Shown: in pieces, positions 1-8,966 of the stretch
Numbering within the stretch: position 1 is the stretch's first letter
Layout of the letters: each line of letters opens with the position of its first letter
NCBI GenBank assembly: GCA_016287075.1
Contig: JAEEVC010000011.1
Location: forward strand, 1-64,000
Direction of reading: 5' to 3'
Source of the DNA: Bacteroidales bacterium
GTDB lineage: Bacteria > Bacteroidota > Bacteroidia > Bacteroidales > UBA932
Length of the DNA stretch: 64,000 nucleotides
Notes under the pieces: model-generated
What the model saw: only the letters and a program-made list of their open reading frames with translations
What the model was told of the DNA's origin: nothing
Databases searched by the model: none
Program-made: the position numbers and the translations under genes

Positions 1-50
1 GGCAGCGCAGACGGCACCAGCGGCGCGAGCGGCGCGGGCGGCGCGGGCAC

Positions 51-84
51 AAAAAAACCGGCCCCCGAGGGGACCGGCTTTTTT
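51..84 (-). terminator. Intrinsic terminator, probably bidirectional
   Basis: A stem built on CCGG/CCGG and CCC/GGG with one mismatch is flanked by seven A on the left and six T on the right. Read on the minus strand it lies about 30 nt after the stop codon of the coiled-coil lipoprotein gene and ends in a U-run. The symmetrical A and T runs mean it could also stop transcription entering from the left. Confidence 0.8.
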
Positions 85-88
85 GCTT

Positions 89-106
89 GGTGGTGGAATC
101 ACCACC
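89..106 (-). other. Hairpin in the 3' untranslated region
   Basis: GGTGGTG and CACCACC pair perfectly over 7 bp around a GAAT loop. It sits between the stop codon and the terminator of the lipoprotein gene and has no U-run, so it may protect the 3' end of the mRNA. That role is inferred. Confidence 0.5.
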
Positions 107-114
107 GTGAGAGA

Positions 115-3100
115 TTAAGGCTCAACGGGCTCGACGGGCTCAACGGGCTCAGCGGGAGTCTCGGGCTCCTGGCCGGGAAGAGAGTTCTGCTCACCCTTGA
201 TCCAGAGCGTGTAGTTGGTCTTCAGCGGCTCCTGCCAAGGAGTCTCGAGCGTGATCGCCACGGAAGCGGAGACAACGCCGTAGAACTCAGTCTCGGAAGT
301 GTAGTCGAAGACAACATACTTCATACCGGTCTGCTCGTCTTCCTCAACAGTGAGGATGCGCTGCAGATTCAGCGGGAGTTTGGAGGTATCGAAGGAGATG
401 GTCGCCTGGATGTGGTAGGCATCCTTCGCGGAGACACCCTCGATGTAACCGTTCTCACCGTCACCGATGACCCACTCACCATCCTTGATCACGTAGTAGG
501 TAGTACCCACATCGCCCGGACGGAAGTCGTGGAGGTTGACGCTCTTGAGCAGGGACTCACGATAGACCTTGTTCTCCTTGAGTTCGATAACGATATCTTC
601 CTTCTCGAACTCCTCGAACGGCTTCCAGCGTACCACAGAGTACTTGGAGTAGTCGAGAGAGACATCCGTGAAGCCAGCGAGCTTGCAGTTGTGAGCCTTC
701 TGGAAACGGGTCTCGAGCGGGAAGAAGACCTCGGTGTTACCGGAACGGATGGCGAGCTTACCCTCGATCGGAATGTCGGCGTGCATGGCGTCACGATAGT
801 AGAACACCCAGCTGTTGCCGAAGTCATCCGGCTGCATCCACAGATCCGGCCAATCCTCGACCTGACCAGTGAGCTTGTCGATGGCAGGATAGGTGCCGAG
901 GGCGGTCACGTTCTTGTAGTCGAAGTTGGCATAGAGGTTGACCTCGGCCATATCCTCTTCACTCATCGTCACATCATTCTCGTCAACGACGTTGAACGCA
1001 AGTTCGGCGAGGTTGATGTACTGGACATCGTAGTCGAGGAAGCAGTTGCGGTCGCTGGTCGGCTTGCCGTTCTCCTCCTGACCGTTCAGGTAGGAAGGAT
1101 AGGCCTGGCTATACCATTCGAAGTCGGTGTAGTTTTCACCGGCACGGTTCGGCTGGCGAGAAGTGATGAGGCCGGCGACAGCCTTCGCGTTGTCGCGGAT
1201 CCAGGTGTAGTACTCGAGGTGGAGGAAGTCATAACCCGGGAGGTCGACGACAACCGTCCAGTCGAAGACAACTTCCTGACCGATGTAGGTGTAACGGGAC
1301 TCTTCCTGCTTGACACCGTTGATCTCCTTGAGGAGTTCGGAGGTGAGCTTGGCGGAGAGGGTCTTCGCATAGACCTTGTAGATATCGTACCAGGCAGCCT
1401 CAGGAGCCTGGGTACCAGGCAGACGGTCGATCGGGCTGTTGCGGACCTCACCCGTCTGGTCATTCGTGAACGCGGCAGCGTCAGCGAAGTTCTCAGCGGT
1501 GAAGATCTTCTGCTCGATGAACTTGGCATACAGGTCAGCAGCCTTGTCAGCGCTCTTCGCGGTGAAGAAGTCTTCCTCGAGGTTGTAGAACTCAGGATCG
1601 TTCAGCTTGACAGCGGTCTCACCGAAGCTGAGCTTGATCGGGGTACGGTCACGGTCATACGTGGTGAGCGTGAAGGTGATCTCGAAGCTGATGTTGCTGG
1701 TCTCGAAGGTAGCAACGACCGTGTAGGTCTTCTTCGCATCGCGCGGGAGGAACTCGAAGTTCGTCACGCCGACGACGATGTTGCCTTCGTCATCCATGCC
1801 GAGGCCGCCGAAGATAGCCTTCTGCTCCTCATCCGTGTTCTTGTAGGTGATGTCACCACCTTCGCTCACGGTGTAGCCAATGAACTGCATCGGATCGTCG
1901 CCCTCGAAGAGTTCGGCAAGATCCTCGATGCCGTAACGCTCGCTGAGGTCATCGATGACACCCTCAGGGATGGTAACGGGGATAATCTCACGGAAGTAGC
2001 CGTCGATCGGGACGTTGCCTTCCTCGTCGCGACGGTTGTAGAAGTTGTCGTGATCGACATCGGCGTCGAACTCATAGGTCCAGTCGATGTGGGCGGTAGC
2101 GGTGGTCTTGTACTCGGACTTGACGATCTTGACATGGCCGTTCCAGTCGAACGGTTCGCCGAAGCCGGGATCCCAGGTGTAGGTACCGGTGATGACGTTG
2201 CCGACGGCGAGTTTCTTCGCGGCGAGGGAAGCGTCATCGTTCATGGCGATGGTCAGGTACTCGTCCAGTTCAGGGGCCTCGCTGGCCTTGGTACCTTCCT
2301 GGAAGTTGTCCTCGTCAAGGTCGGCGATGGCCGTACCCTTGTCATAGGAGTACTTGCTTTCGGTCAGCTCAGGATAATCGACATAGATACCGAGTTCGTT
2401 GAAGAGTTCGTCATAGGTGTACTTCACACCATCGACGGCGACAAGCGGACGGCACTCGTCAAGGATGACCTTGGTACCGATGACATTGCCGTCAACATCG
2501 GTGGAGTCGCTGGCCATGTTGTACGGGAGGGTCTGCTCTTCTTCGCGCATGTTCACCCAGCCCTTCTCATCGGCACGCGGGTTCTCAGGATCGTTCTTGA
2601 ACGGGTCCTTCAGGATATCGACGACCAGGGACTCAGCAAGCGGGGACGGATAGAGGACGTTGTAGCAGCTGGAGACTTTGTTGTAGCCATCGCGATACGT
2701 GTACTGTTCGTAATTGACGTTTTCACCCAATCCAAGACCGATAGCGCCAAACGCATAGCCGAACTCTTCATAGGAATAGACGGAATTCTCATTGATATCG
2801 TCATACTCCTGATCAAATGTGCAATTCTCCCAATCGATGAGGTTGGTATACGGCTGGGCATAGGGGACATCCGGCTGGGCGAATTCAAGAGCGACGGCAT
2901 AGCTGTCGCGGTTGCGGTAAGCCTCGAGCTGAGCAGCGTCATAGACAGGGAACTTGACATCCGCACCGCGGTAAATAGGATCACCAGGTTCCTTGCCGGT
3001 AGTGAAGTCGCAGTAGTCAGTAAGCCGATAAGCAACACCCCAGAACGAACCTTCAGTGATGCCTTCGGCGCAATACACGTCGATCGGGTTGAGTTCGCTG

Positions 3101-5385
3101 GCGACAAAGCCTTCGGTAACGATACCGATCGGGAGCACCTCGAAGGTAAGATAACCCCAGGAAAGGTTCGTCTCGGCTTTCTCGTCGGTAACGAGATCAA
3201 CGATCTCAATGCCCATCCCCGCTACCTCGGCTTCCGCGCTGCGGGTCTTGAGTTTACCGGTCACATCGAAATAGAACCAATAGTTCAAGGCATAACCACC
3301 CAAGCCAGGCGTCTCAAGGGCTTCCATACCCAGTTCCTCATAGTATTCGTACACGTTCCAAACCTTCTCGGCCATGTCTTCCGGCATGAACTTGTAGGTA
3401 ACCTGGGTCTTCTGGGGAACGGGCATGATCTCGTTGCCGTTCTTGACGTAGGCAACGTTCATGGTCATCTTCATGTCGTCGTAGTCCGGAACATAGGTGA
3501 GGCTCTGGAGACGCATGGCAAGAAGAGCGGTATAGGCTTCGAGCTGGTTGACACGGGAGTCGAAGTCATCGAGAACCTCCTTGATGAGATCGATGGAATC
3601 CCAAATGTCGTTGATTTCTTCCCAGATCTCTCCGACCTTCTCATCGGTGTAAGCCTTGGCGTCGGCAAGGGTCTTGGCAGCGGCCTCTTCGATCTTGCCT
3701 TCGAGTTCGCCGACCTTGGTGTCGATCTTATCGTCAAGACGAGCGACTTCACCCTCGGCATAAGACAGCACATTCGCGATAGCGGTATTGAGTTCTACGA
3801 GCGTGCCATCGATACCGTCAAGACGTTCTTCAGCAGTATCCAGGCGACCGGCAAGCGCGTCGGTGGTCGCCTTCACATCATCCGCGAGGTCCTTGATCGC
3901 CTGCTTGTAAGCAGCGGTGATCATGATCTCAAGGGCTGCGTCCTTATCGTCAGCATATTGCTCAAGATCGGACTTCAGAGCATCATCAGCATCCTTGTAG
4001 GCCTGCTCAACACCGTCGATGCGGCCGTTGATCACGTCCTTGGCTTCCTGAAGCTCCGCCTTCGTGGCAGCGATGGCCTTGAACTCCTCGAGGGCCTGAC
4101 GGATGAGGGTATCCTCGCCCTTCAGCTCATTGTAGTAGTTCTCGAGCGTCGCGTTGGTCGTGGTGATCTTGCCATCGAGTTCATTGTAGTTCTCTTCAAC
4201 CGTCTGGCCAAGGGCGGCGAGGCCACCGGTCAGACCGTCGATCGCATCCTGCATCAAACCGATGGTCGTGGCAGTCGCTTCCTTGTAGGCATCGAAGTCA
4301 GCCTTGGTGACATAGGTCTTCTCAGCGAGTTCCTTGAGGTCGGCAATCTGCTGCTCGATGGCAGGGATGGTCTCGTCATTGATCTTGTCGACCGCAGCGT
4401 CGAGACGGGCAATCTCACCGTCGAGACGGGCAATCTCACCCGCAAACTCGGTCTTGGCGTCGGCAATGGTCTGATTGATCTCAGTAACAGCGTTGGAGAG
4501 AGCCGTGGCAGCAGCGGCAGCGGCCTGGTCGATCTTCGCGGACAGCGCGTCGGAGGCGGCGGCGATGTCAGCAGCGACCTGGGTCTTGTCGGCCTTGTTC
4601 GTCTCAAGGCTGTTGATCGCAGCCTGCAGCGCATCATCGGCGGCCTTGTAGGCAGTCTCGAGATCGCTGAAAGCCTGGGCGACCTGGGCGGCGTCGGCCT
4701 TCTTGTCAATCTGGCCCTGGAGATCGGTCTTGACACCGTCCGTGTACTGCTTGGCAGCAGACTCAGCAGCGGCAATCATGCCCTCGAGGGCAGTCTTCGC
4801 AGCCTCGAAGTCGGTCTTGTCAACCTTCTTCTGATCCAGCTTCTGCTCCAGAATCGCGTCAGCGGCCACGGCAGCAGCCTTCGCCGCATTGATCCCTTCC
4901 TGAAGGGTGTTGAAGTTGTTGTCGACCTTCTGCTCGAGCAGCGCCATGTCACCAGTGAATTTCGCGTCGGCCAGTTCCAGAGCACGGATCTTTTCGTTGG
5001 CCGCGCCAATCGCGTTGGTGAAATCGGTCTTCGCCTGAGCGAGTTTTCCCTCGATGTCCGCCTTGTTGTCGCGGATCAGGTTCGTCAGGTTCGTAACGTT
5101 GTTGTTCATGTCCGTACGGAACTGAACATCAGCAGCCTTGAGGGCGTCGATCTCTTTGGTAAGATCAGCCTTCGCAGTAGCGATCTCGCCCTTGAGGGCG
5201 TTCTCGAGAGTCACATCAGCCTGCTGGAGCAGGGTGATCTGGTTCTCGATGTTTGCAACTTTACCGGTGATCAGCGCGTCGATGCGTTCATTCAGCTTGT
5301 GAATGTCGCCTTCAGTCGCGCAACCAACCGCCAGCAATGCTCCTCCCAGGAGCAAAGCGGAAAGCTTTTTGAAAGATTTGAACAT
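115..5385 (-). CDS. Giant coiled-coil surface lipoprotein
   Basis: The 1,756-residue product begins with a lipoprotein signal (lipobox AVGC, Cys22). Residues ~25 to 640 are an almost uninterrupted heptad-like, Ala/Lys/Asp/Glu-rich coiled coil with internally repeated segments such as GEIARLDGEIARLDAAV. After a motif LQSLTYVPDYDD near residue 655 the rest looks globular and beta-rich, rich in Tyr, Asp and Glu, and the tail is a Pro-Glu-Val repeat (PVEPVEPVEP). The layout resembles Bacteroidales surface proteins often labelled 'PL29 family lyase N-terminal domain', but no lyase catalytic motif is visible and no enzymatic role is claimed. It is probably a filamentous outer-membrane-anchored stalk. 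It has its own promoter, a ~120-nt leader and a terminator, so it looks monocistronic. Base composition appears somewhat less G+C-rich than its neighbours. Confidence 0.85.
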   Translation of the reverse strand: MFKSFKKLSALLLGGALLAVGCATEGDIHKLNERIDALITGKVANIENQITLLQQADVTLENALKGEIATAKADLTKEIDALKAADVQFRTDMNNNVTNLTNLIRDNKADIEGKLAQAKTDFTNAIGAANEKIRALELADAKFTGDMALLEQKVDNNFNTLQEGINAAKAAAVAADAILEQKLDQKKVDKTDFEAAKTALEGMIAAAESAAKQYTDGVKTDLQGQIDKKADAAQVAQAFSDLETAYKAADDALQAAINSLETNKADKTQVAADIAAASDALSAKIDQAAAAAATALSNAVTEINQTIADAKTEFAGEIARLDGEIARLDAAVDKINDETIPAIEQQIADLKELAEKTYVTKADFDAYKEATATTIGLMQDAIDGLTGGLAALGQTVEENYNELDGKITTTNATLENYYNELKGEDTLIRQALEEFKAIAATKAELQEAKDVINGRIDGVEQAYKDADDALKSDLEQYADDKDAALEIMITAAYKQAIKDLADDVKATTDALAGRLDTAEERLDGIDGTLVELNTAIANVLSYAEGEVARLDDKIDTKVGELEGKIEEAAAKTLADAKAYTDEKVGEIWEEINDIWDSIDLIKEVLDDFDSRVNQLEAYTALLAMRLQSLTYVPDYDDMKMTMNVAYVKNGNEIMPVPQKTQVTYKFMPEDMAEKVWNVYEYYEELGMEALETPGLGGYALNYWFYFDVTGKLKTRSAEAEVAGMGIEIVDLVTDEKAETNLSWGYLTFEVLPIGIVTEGFVASELNPIDVYCAEGITEGSFWGVAYRLTDYCDFTTGKEPGDPIYRGADVKFPVYDAAQLEAYRNRDSYAVALEFAQPDVPYAQPYTNLIDWENCTFDQEYDDINENSVYSYEEFGYAFGAIGLGLGENVNYEQYTYRDGYNKVSSCYNVLYPSPLAESLVVDILKDPFKNDPENPRADEKGWVNMREEEQTLPYNMASDSTDVDGNVIGTKVILDECRPLVAVDGVKYTYDELFNELGIYVDYPELTESKYSYDKGTAIADLDEDNFQEGTKASEAPELDEYLTIAMNDDASLAAKKLAVGNVITGTYTWDPGFGEPFDWNGHVKIVKSEYKTTATAHIDWTYEFDADVDHDNFYNRRDEEGNVPIDGYFREIIPVTIPEGVIDDLSERYGIEDLAELFEGDDPMQFIGYTVSEGGDITYKNTDEEQKAIFGGLGMDDEGNIVVGVTNFEFLPRDAKKTYTVVATFETSNISFEITFTLTTYDRDRTPIKLSFGETAVKLNDPEFYNLEEDFFTAKSADKAADLYAKFIEQKIFTAENFADAAAFTNDQTGEVRNSPIDRLPGTQAPEAAWYDIYKVYAKTLSAKLTSELLKEINGVKQEESRYTYIGQEVVFDWTVVVDLPGYDFLHLEYYTWIRDNAKAVAGLITSRQPNRAGENYTDFEWYSQAYPSYLNGQEENGKPTSDRNCFLDYDVQYINLAELAFNVVDENDVTMSEEDMAEVNLYANFDYKNVTALGTYPAIDKLTGQVEDWPDLWMQPDDFGNSWVFYYRDAMHADIPIEGKLAIRSGNTEVFFPLETRFQKAHNCKLAGFTDVSLDYSKYSVVRWKPFEEFEKEDIVIELKENKVYRESLLKSVNLHDFRPGDVGTTYYVIKDGEWVIGDGENGYIEGVSAKDAYHIQATISFDTSKLPLNLQRILTVEEDEQTGMKYVVFDYTSETEFYGVVSASVAITLETPWQEPLKTNYTLWIKGEQNSLPGQEPETPAEPVEPVEPVEP

Positions 5386-5855
5386 AAAGTTAATAAAAAG
5401 ATTTGGTTGAATTTGTTTCTACCTATATATATTATTATGCGTGCCAACCTCAACACCGGTCCCGTCCAGTCGGGCCCGTTGCCAATTAGGCACAAAACAT
5501 ATTATACGGCAAATTTACAAATAATTTTTTTAAAAACACAAACAATTTACACACAAAAGGCATTTCGACCCCGCCGGAAGGCATCTGGCGCCCGGCCGGG
5601 AGCAGATGGAATCCGGAAGGAGAAGGATAAGGCAAAGCCGGAACAGGCCGGATGACCTGCACCGCAGGGAGGTTTCGGTTCCGGCCGGGTCGGGGCCGGA
5701 TGGTCAGGTTTAGGAGTGACAGATTCCTTTCGCATACGGACGAAAAGGACAAAGCAAACAATAGGGTCGGCTTTTTTTTCATCAGGTCACTTTCGCTTTC
5801 AGGGGGTAAAGATAGGAACTCTTCCCGAAAAAAACAAATTCTCCGGAAAAAAACG
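5386..5855. other. Intergenic region between the coiled-coil lipoprotein and NhaC genes
   Basis: The part nearest the lipoprotein gene is its ~120-nt leader and promoter and is A+T-rich. The remainder (about 5545-5855) is G+C-rich with short CCGG-type dyads and then A+T-rich again next to the NhaC stop codon. No convincing gene, tRNA or clear intrinsic terminator is visible. Short open frames on both strands lack homology or plausible start signals. Confidence 0.6.
5510..5542 (-). promoter_or_regulatory. Bacteroidota-type promoter of the coiled-coil lipoprotein gene
   Basis: On the minus strand a -33 element TTTG (5539-5542) is followed after 21 bp by a -7 element TAAATTTG (5510-5517), matching the known Bacteroidota consensus TTTG-N19..21-TAnnTTTG. 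The start codon is ~125 nt downstream, leaving a long leader. Confidence 0.75.
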
Positions 5856-7325
5856 TCATGACGCGGATTTCCGGACGATTCTCCAGCCGATCAGCGCGAC
5901 AAGGATGCTCATCAGCGGACTGATGAGGTTGAAGAAGCAGTACGGAAGGTAGGCGAGCGTCGGCACGGACAGGATCGTGGCCTGGGTCATGCCGCAGCTG
6001 CTCCAGGGGAAGAGCGGCGAGGTCACGGTCGCGGAGTCCTCGACGGAGCGGCTGAGGAGCCGGGCCTCGTAGCCCTCCCGCGCATAGGTGTCCCGGAACA
6101 TGTCGGAGGTGAGGATGATGGCGAGGTACTGGTCGGAGACGAGCCCGTCCAGGGCGGTCCCGGTCAGGACAGTCGAAGCGACCAGGCCCGTCCGGGTCCG
6201 CGTCAGCGGGACGAGGAGGGACGAGATGCGGGTGATCATCCCGCCCGCCTTCATGCAGGCGCCGAAGCACATCGCCGCGATGATCAGGTAGATCGTATTG
6301 AGCATGCCGAGCATCCCCCGCGGGGCGACCAGCGCGTCAACCGCTTCGTTGCCGGTCGGGATGGACACGGTGTTGTACACCGTCTCGACCGTGCCGGCGA
6401 AGAGGATCCGTGCGGGAGAGCCCGTGGTGACGGAGCGGCCGATTTCCCGGACGAGGTCCGTCTGGAAGAGGAGGGCCGCGACGGCGGCCATCAGCACGGA
6501 CAGGCCCAGCACGACGAGGGCGGGACGCTTCCGGGCGATCAGCACGGCCGTCAGCACCGGCACCACCATCAGCCAGGGCGTCAGATGGAAACGCGCCTCG
6601 AGCACGTCGGTATATACACGGATCTCGGCGGGATCGGCCGTGTGCGCGGAAAGGCCGAGCACCGTGAAGATGACAAGGGCGACGGTCATCGAAGGGACCG
6701 TGGTCATCATCAGGTAGCGGATGTGATCGAACAGCGGGACCCTGTTCAGGGAAGAGGCCATGACCGTCGTGTCGGACAGCGGGGAGATCTTGTCGCCGAA
6801 ATAGGCGCCGGAGATGATGGCGCCCGCGATGATCCCGTCGCTGAAGCCCTGGGCCTTCCCGATGCCCATCAGGGCGACGCCGATGGTGGCGATGGTGGTC
6901 CAGGAACTGCCGGTCATCACCGACACGAACGCGCAGATGACGCAGGCCGTCAGGAGGAACACCTTCGGGCTGATGATTTTCACCCCGTAGCAGATGAAAG
7001 CCGGCACGATGCCGCTGACGGTCCAGGTCCCGGAGATGCCGCCGATCAGCAGGAGGATGACGATGGCCGTCGTGATGTCGCCGACATTCGCCTTGATCGC
7101 ATCCTCGAAGGCCTTCCAGGGCGTCTTGAAGAAGAACATGGAAAGCGCGATGCACACGCCCGCCGAGAAAAGGAGGGAGACCTGGCTGGCGCCGAGGATG
7201 GCGTCGCTGCCGAACACGCTGATATCCAGCGCGAGCAGGGCGACGAGCACGGCGATGGGGATCAGGGACACGAGGGTCCCTTTCGCCGGAGACGCCTTCC
7301 CTGCGGGAGGGGTGGGGGTTGTCAT
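5856..7325 (-). CDS. nhaC: NhaC-family Na+/H+ antiporter
   Basis: A 489-residue integral membrane protein with about a dozen hydrophobic segments. It carries NhaC-family sequence, including a GSSWTTIATIGVALMGIG stretch near residue 140 and an AYFGDKISPLSDTTVMASSL stretch near residue 175, whose polar residues typically line the transport path. Members exchange Na+ for H+ at the inner membrane; some relatives (MleN) swap malate for lactate, so the substrate is not certain. The usual length is 460-500 residues, so it is complete. The gene follows miaA with a 53-nt gap containing a -7 element and probably has its own promoter. No clear terminator is visible after the stop codon. Confidence 0.88.
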   Translation of the reverse strand: MTTPTPPAGKASPAKGTLVSLIPIAVLVALLALDISVFGSDAILGASQVSLLFSAGVCIALSMFFFKTPWKAFEDAIKANVGDITTAIVILLLIGGISGTWTVSGIVPAFICYGVKIISPKVFLLTACVICAFVSVMTGSSWTTIATIGVALMGIGKAQGFSDGIIAGAIISGAYFGDKISPLSDTTVMASSLNRVPLFDHIRYLMMTTVPSMTVALVIFTVLGLSAHTADPAEIRVYTDVLEARFHLTPWLMVVPVLTAVLIARKRPALVVLGLSVLMAAVAALLFQTDLVREIGRSVTTGSPARILFAGTVETVYNTVSIPTGNEAVDALVAPRGMLGMLNTIYLIIAAMCFGACMKAGGMITRISSLLVPLTRTRTGLVASTVLTGTALDGLVSDQYLAIILTSDMFRDTYAREGYEARLLSRSVEDSATVTSPLFPWSSCGMTQATILSVPTLAYLPYCFFNLISPLMSILVALIGWRIVRKSAS

Positions 7326-7348
7326 TTGTCCGTTCGTTTTCTACCCGG

Positions 7349-7356
7349 CAAAGATA
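7349..7356 (-). promoter_or_regulatory. -7 promoter element for the NhaC gene
   Basis: TATCTTTG on the minus strand matches TAnnTTTG and lies 24 nt before the NhaC start codon. No clear TTTG is present at the -33 position, so the promoter call rests on the -7 box and its position. Confidence 0.5.
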
Positions 7357-7378
7357 CGAAAAAAAGCCGGAGCGCGCA

Positions 7379-8239
7379 TCAGGGTTCGATCCAGCGGATG
7401 TCGGGATCGCGGCGCCACCAGGTGAGCTGGCGCTTGGCGTAGTGGCGGGTGTTGCGCTGGATGAGGCGGATGGCCTCGTCGAGGGAGGTGGAATGGCGGA
7501 AATAGGCGAACATCTCCCGGTAGCCCACGGTCTGGAGGGCGGGCATCTGCTCGTAGGGGATGAGCCGCCGCACCTCCTCCTCGAGGCCGTCCTCGATCAT
7601 CTTGAGGACACGGGCGTCGATGCGGGCGTAGAGTTCCTCCCGCGGGCGGGTGAGGCCGATCTTCTCGATCTCGAAATCCCGCTCCCGCGACTGGTGGGTC
7701 TTGAACGAGGAGAAAGGCCGCCCGGTGTAGAGGCAGACCTCCAGGGCGCGGATGACCCGCTGGCTGTTGGTGCGGTCGATGGCCTCCCAGGTCTCCGGGT
7801 CTAGCTGGTGGAGCTGGTCGGCAAGCGACGCCACACCGTCCTCCCGGAGGCATTCCCAGAGATGGGCGCGGAGTTCCAGCGGGATGTCCGGGAAGTCGTC
7901 GAGGCCGCTGCAGACCGCTTCGATGTACATCATGGAACCGCCTGACATGATGAGGGTTTCATGGCCCTCGGCGAACAGGCGGTCGATCAGGGCGAGGGCC
8001 TCCCGCTCGTAATCCCCGGCGGAGAAGACCTCGGTCACCGTATGGTCCTGGATAAAATAATGCCGGACAGCGGCGAGCTGCTCCGGCGTGGGAACGGCCG
8101 TTCCCACAGTCATTTCCCGATAGAGCTGGCGGGAATCGCAGGAGATGACGGGCGAGCCCGCCTCCAGCGCCTTCCGGATACTGAAGTCCGTCTTCCCTAC
8201 CCCGGTCGGTCCCAGGATGATGACGAGCTTCTTCCCCAT
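7379..8239 (-). CDS. miaA: tRNA dimethylallyltransferase MiaA
   Basis: MiaA transfers a dimethylallyl group to A37 of tRNAs that read UNN codons. The 286-residue product has the P-loop GPTGVGKT at residues 10-17, the SCDSRQLY substrate-binding motif near residue 35, a QTVGYREMF motif, and the C-terminal region with the QRNTRHYAKRQLTWWRRD signature. The length is slightly under the usual ~300 residues, but all core motifs are present. It starts 3 nt after the stop codon of the upstream pRiA4b ORF-3-like gene, so the two are presumably co-transcribed. Confidence 0.95.
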   Translation of the reverse strand: MGKKLVIILGPTGVGKTDFSIRKALEAGSPVISCDSRQLYREMTVGTAVPTPEQLAAVRHYFIQDHTVTEVFSAGDYEREALALIDRLFAEGHETLIMSGGSMMYIEAVCSGLDDFPDIPLELRAHLWECLREDGVASLADQLHQLDPETWEAIDRTNSQRVIRALEVCLYTGRPFSSFKTHQSRERDFEIEKIGLTRPREELYARIDARVLKMIEDGLEEEVRRLIPYEQMPALQTVGYREMFAYFRHSTSLDEAIRLIQRNTRHYAKRQLTWWRRDPDIRWIEP

Positions 8240-8242
8240 CGG

Positions 8243-8830
8243 CTAGATTCCCTCGCTCTCGTCGTAGATTTCCTTGCCCTCCTCGTCGTCGTCCTCTTCG
8301 TCGTCCTCTTCGTCCCCGTCCTCATCGTCGAAGTCCTCGTCGTCCAGGTCGTCATCGTCCTCCCCGGAGACGGCCGTGCGCTCGCCGGGCAGGTGGCGCT
8401 GCTCGTCCGGAAGGTCTTCGTAGGCGACGTAGCCGTTCTCGAACTCGATGGGGTTCGGCCCCTTCGTCTCGACGACATACGGGGAATCGACGCCGGCCCG
8501 GGCGCCTTCCACTTCCCCGTCGATCGAAATGTTGACGCTCTTGCGGTTCATCACGTCATAGAAATAGACGAAGTGCGTAATCCCCTTCCCGACGGCATCC
8601 GAGAGGGTCACCCCGTCCACCGTGCCGAACCCCAGGTCGAACAGGCCGTAGCGGCCGACGACCGATTCGTCCGCCGCGAGTCCCTTAAACATAATCAGCT
8701 GATCCTGCGGAAATTCCATATCCGCGCGCATCTGCTTGTGGAAGGTGTACAGCGAGGTATCGCCGTTGACATGATATACCCGGTAAAAACCTTTGATCCC
8801 GCTGAGGGTGACGGTGAGTCGTAAAACCAT
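8243..8830 (-). CDS. pRiA4b ORF-3 / IS1096 passenger-like protein with acidic tail
   Basis: I chose the start at MVLRLTV because the TnpR-passenger/pRiA4b ORF-3 fold begins with such a strand (VLRLTVTLSGIKGFYRVYHV) and because the -7 element lies just upstream; an earlier in-frame ATG overlaps that promoter. The 195-residue protein has the domain in its first ~140 residues and ends in a tail of about 45 residues made mainly of Asp and Glu. The family name derives from a mobile-element passenger, but Bacteroidales commonly carry a chromosomal copy beside miaA; the function is unknown. There is no transposase or terminal repeat here. Confidence 0.75.
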   Translation of the reverse strand: MVLRLTVTLSGIKGFYRVYHVNGDTSLYTFHKQMRADMEFPQDQLIMFKGLAADESVVGRYGLFDLGFGTVDGVTLSDAVGKGITHFVYFYDVMNRKSVNISIDGEVEGARAGVDSPYVVETKGPNPIEFENGYVAYEDLPDEQRHLPGERTAVSGEDDDDLDDEDFDDEDGDEEDDEEDDDEEGKEIYDESEGI

Positions 8831-8863
8831 GGTTAAAATTGCTTGAAATGCCGTTTGTGGAAT

Positions 8864-8871
8864 CAAAGATA
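8864..8871 (-). promoter_or_regulatory. -7 promoter element for the pRiA4b-like/miaA unit
   Basis: TATCTTTG on the minus strand, about 34 nt before the chosen start codon. The -33 position has no good TTTG. Confidence 0.5.
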
Positions 8872-8895
8872 ACAATAATTTGCGAGATGGGCGCG

Positions 8896-8938
8896 AAAAA
8901 ATGCAAAATCGCCGGCGGCCGCTGCACGGCCGCCGGCG
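8896..8938 (-). terminator. Intrinsic terminator of the serC-serA-DUF1015 unit
   Basis: An 11-bp perfect G+C stem (CGCCGGCGGCC / GGCCGCCGGCG) with a 7-nt loop is followed on the minus strand by a T-rich run (ATTTTGCATTTTTT). It lies just after the DUF1015 stop codon, so it closes that transcription unit ahead of the next promoter. Confidence 0.9.
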
Positions 8939-8966
8939 GAATGCCGGGGGAAAACGGGCCCGGAGG

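Noticed and set aside
5486..5782. A 98-codon minus-strand frame starting MKKKPTLLFALSF
   Set aside because: The beginning resembles a signal peptide, but the frame runs through the promoter of the coiled-coil lipoprotein gene and turns Pro/Arg-rich; no conserved domain.
5856..7325. Lactate/malate antiporter (MleN) instead of an Na+/H+ antiporter
   Set aside because: Not excluded, but nothing in the context (no malolactic genes) supports it, so the general NhaC call is kept.
8243..8830. An insertion sequence, because of the IS1096/TnpR passenger family name
   Set aside because: No transposase, inverted terminal repeats or target duplication nearby; the gene is coupled to miaA as in other Bacteroidales.
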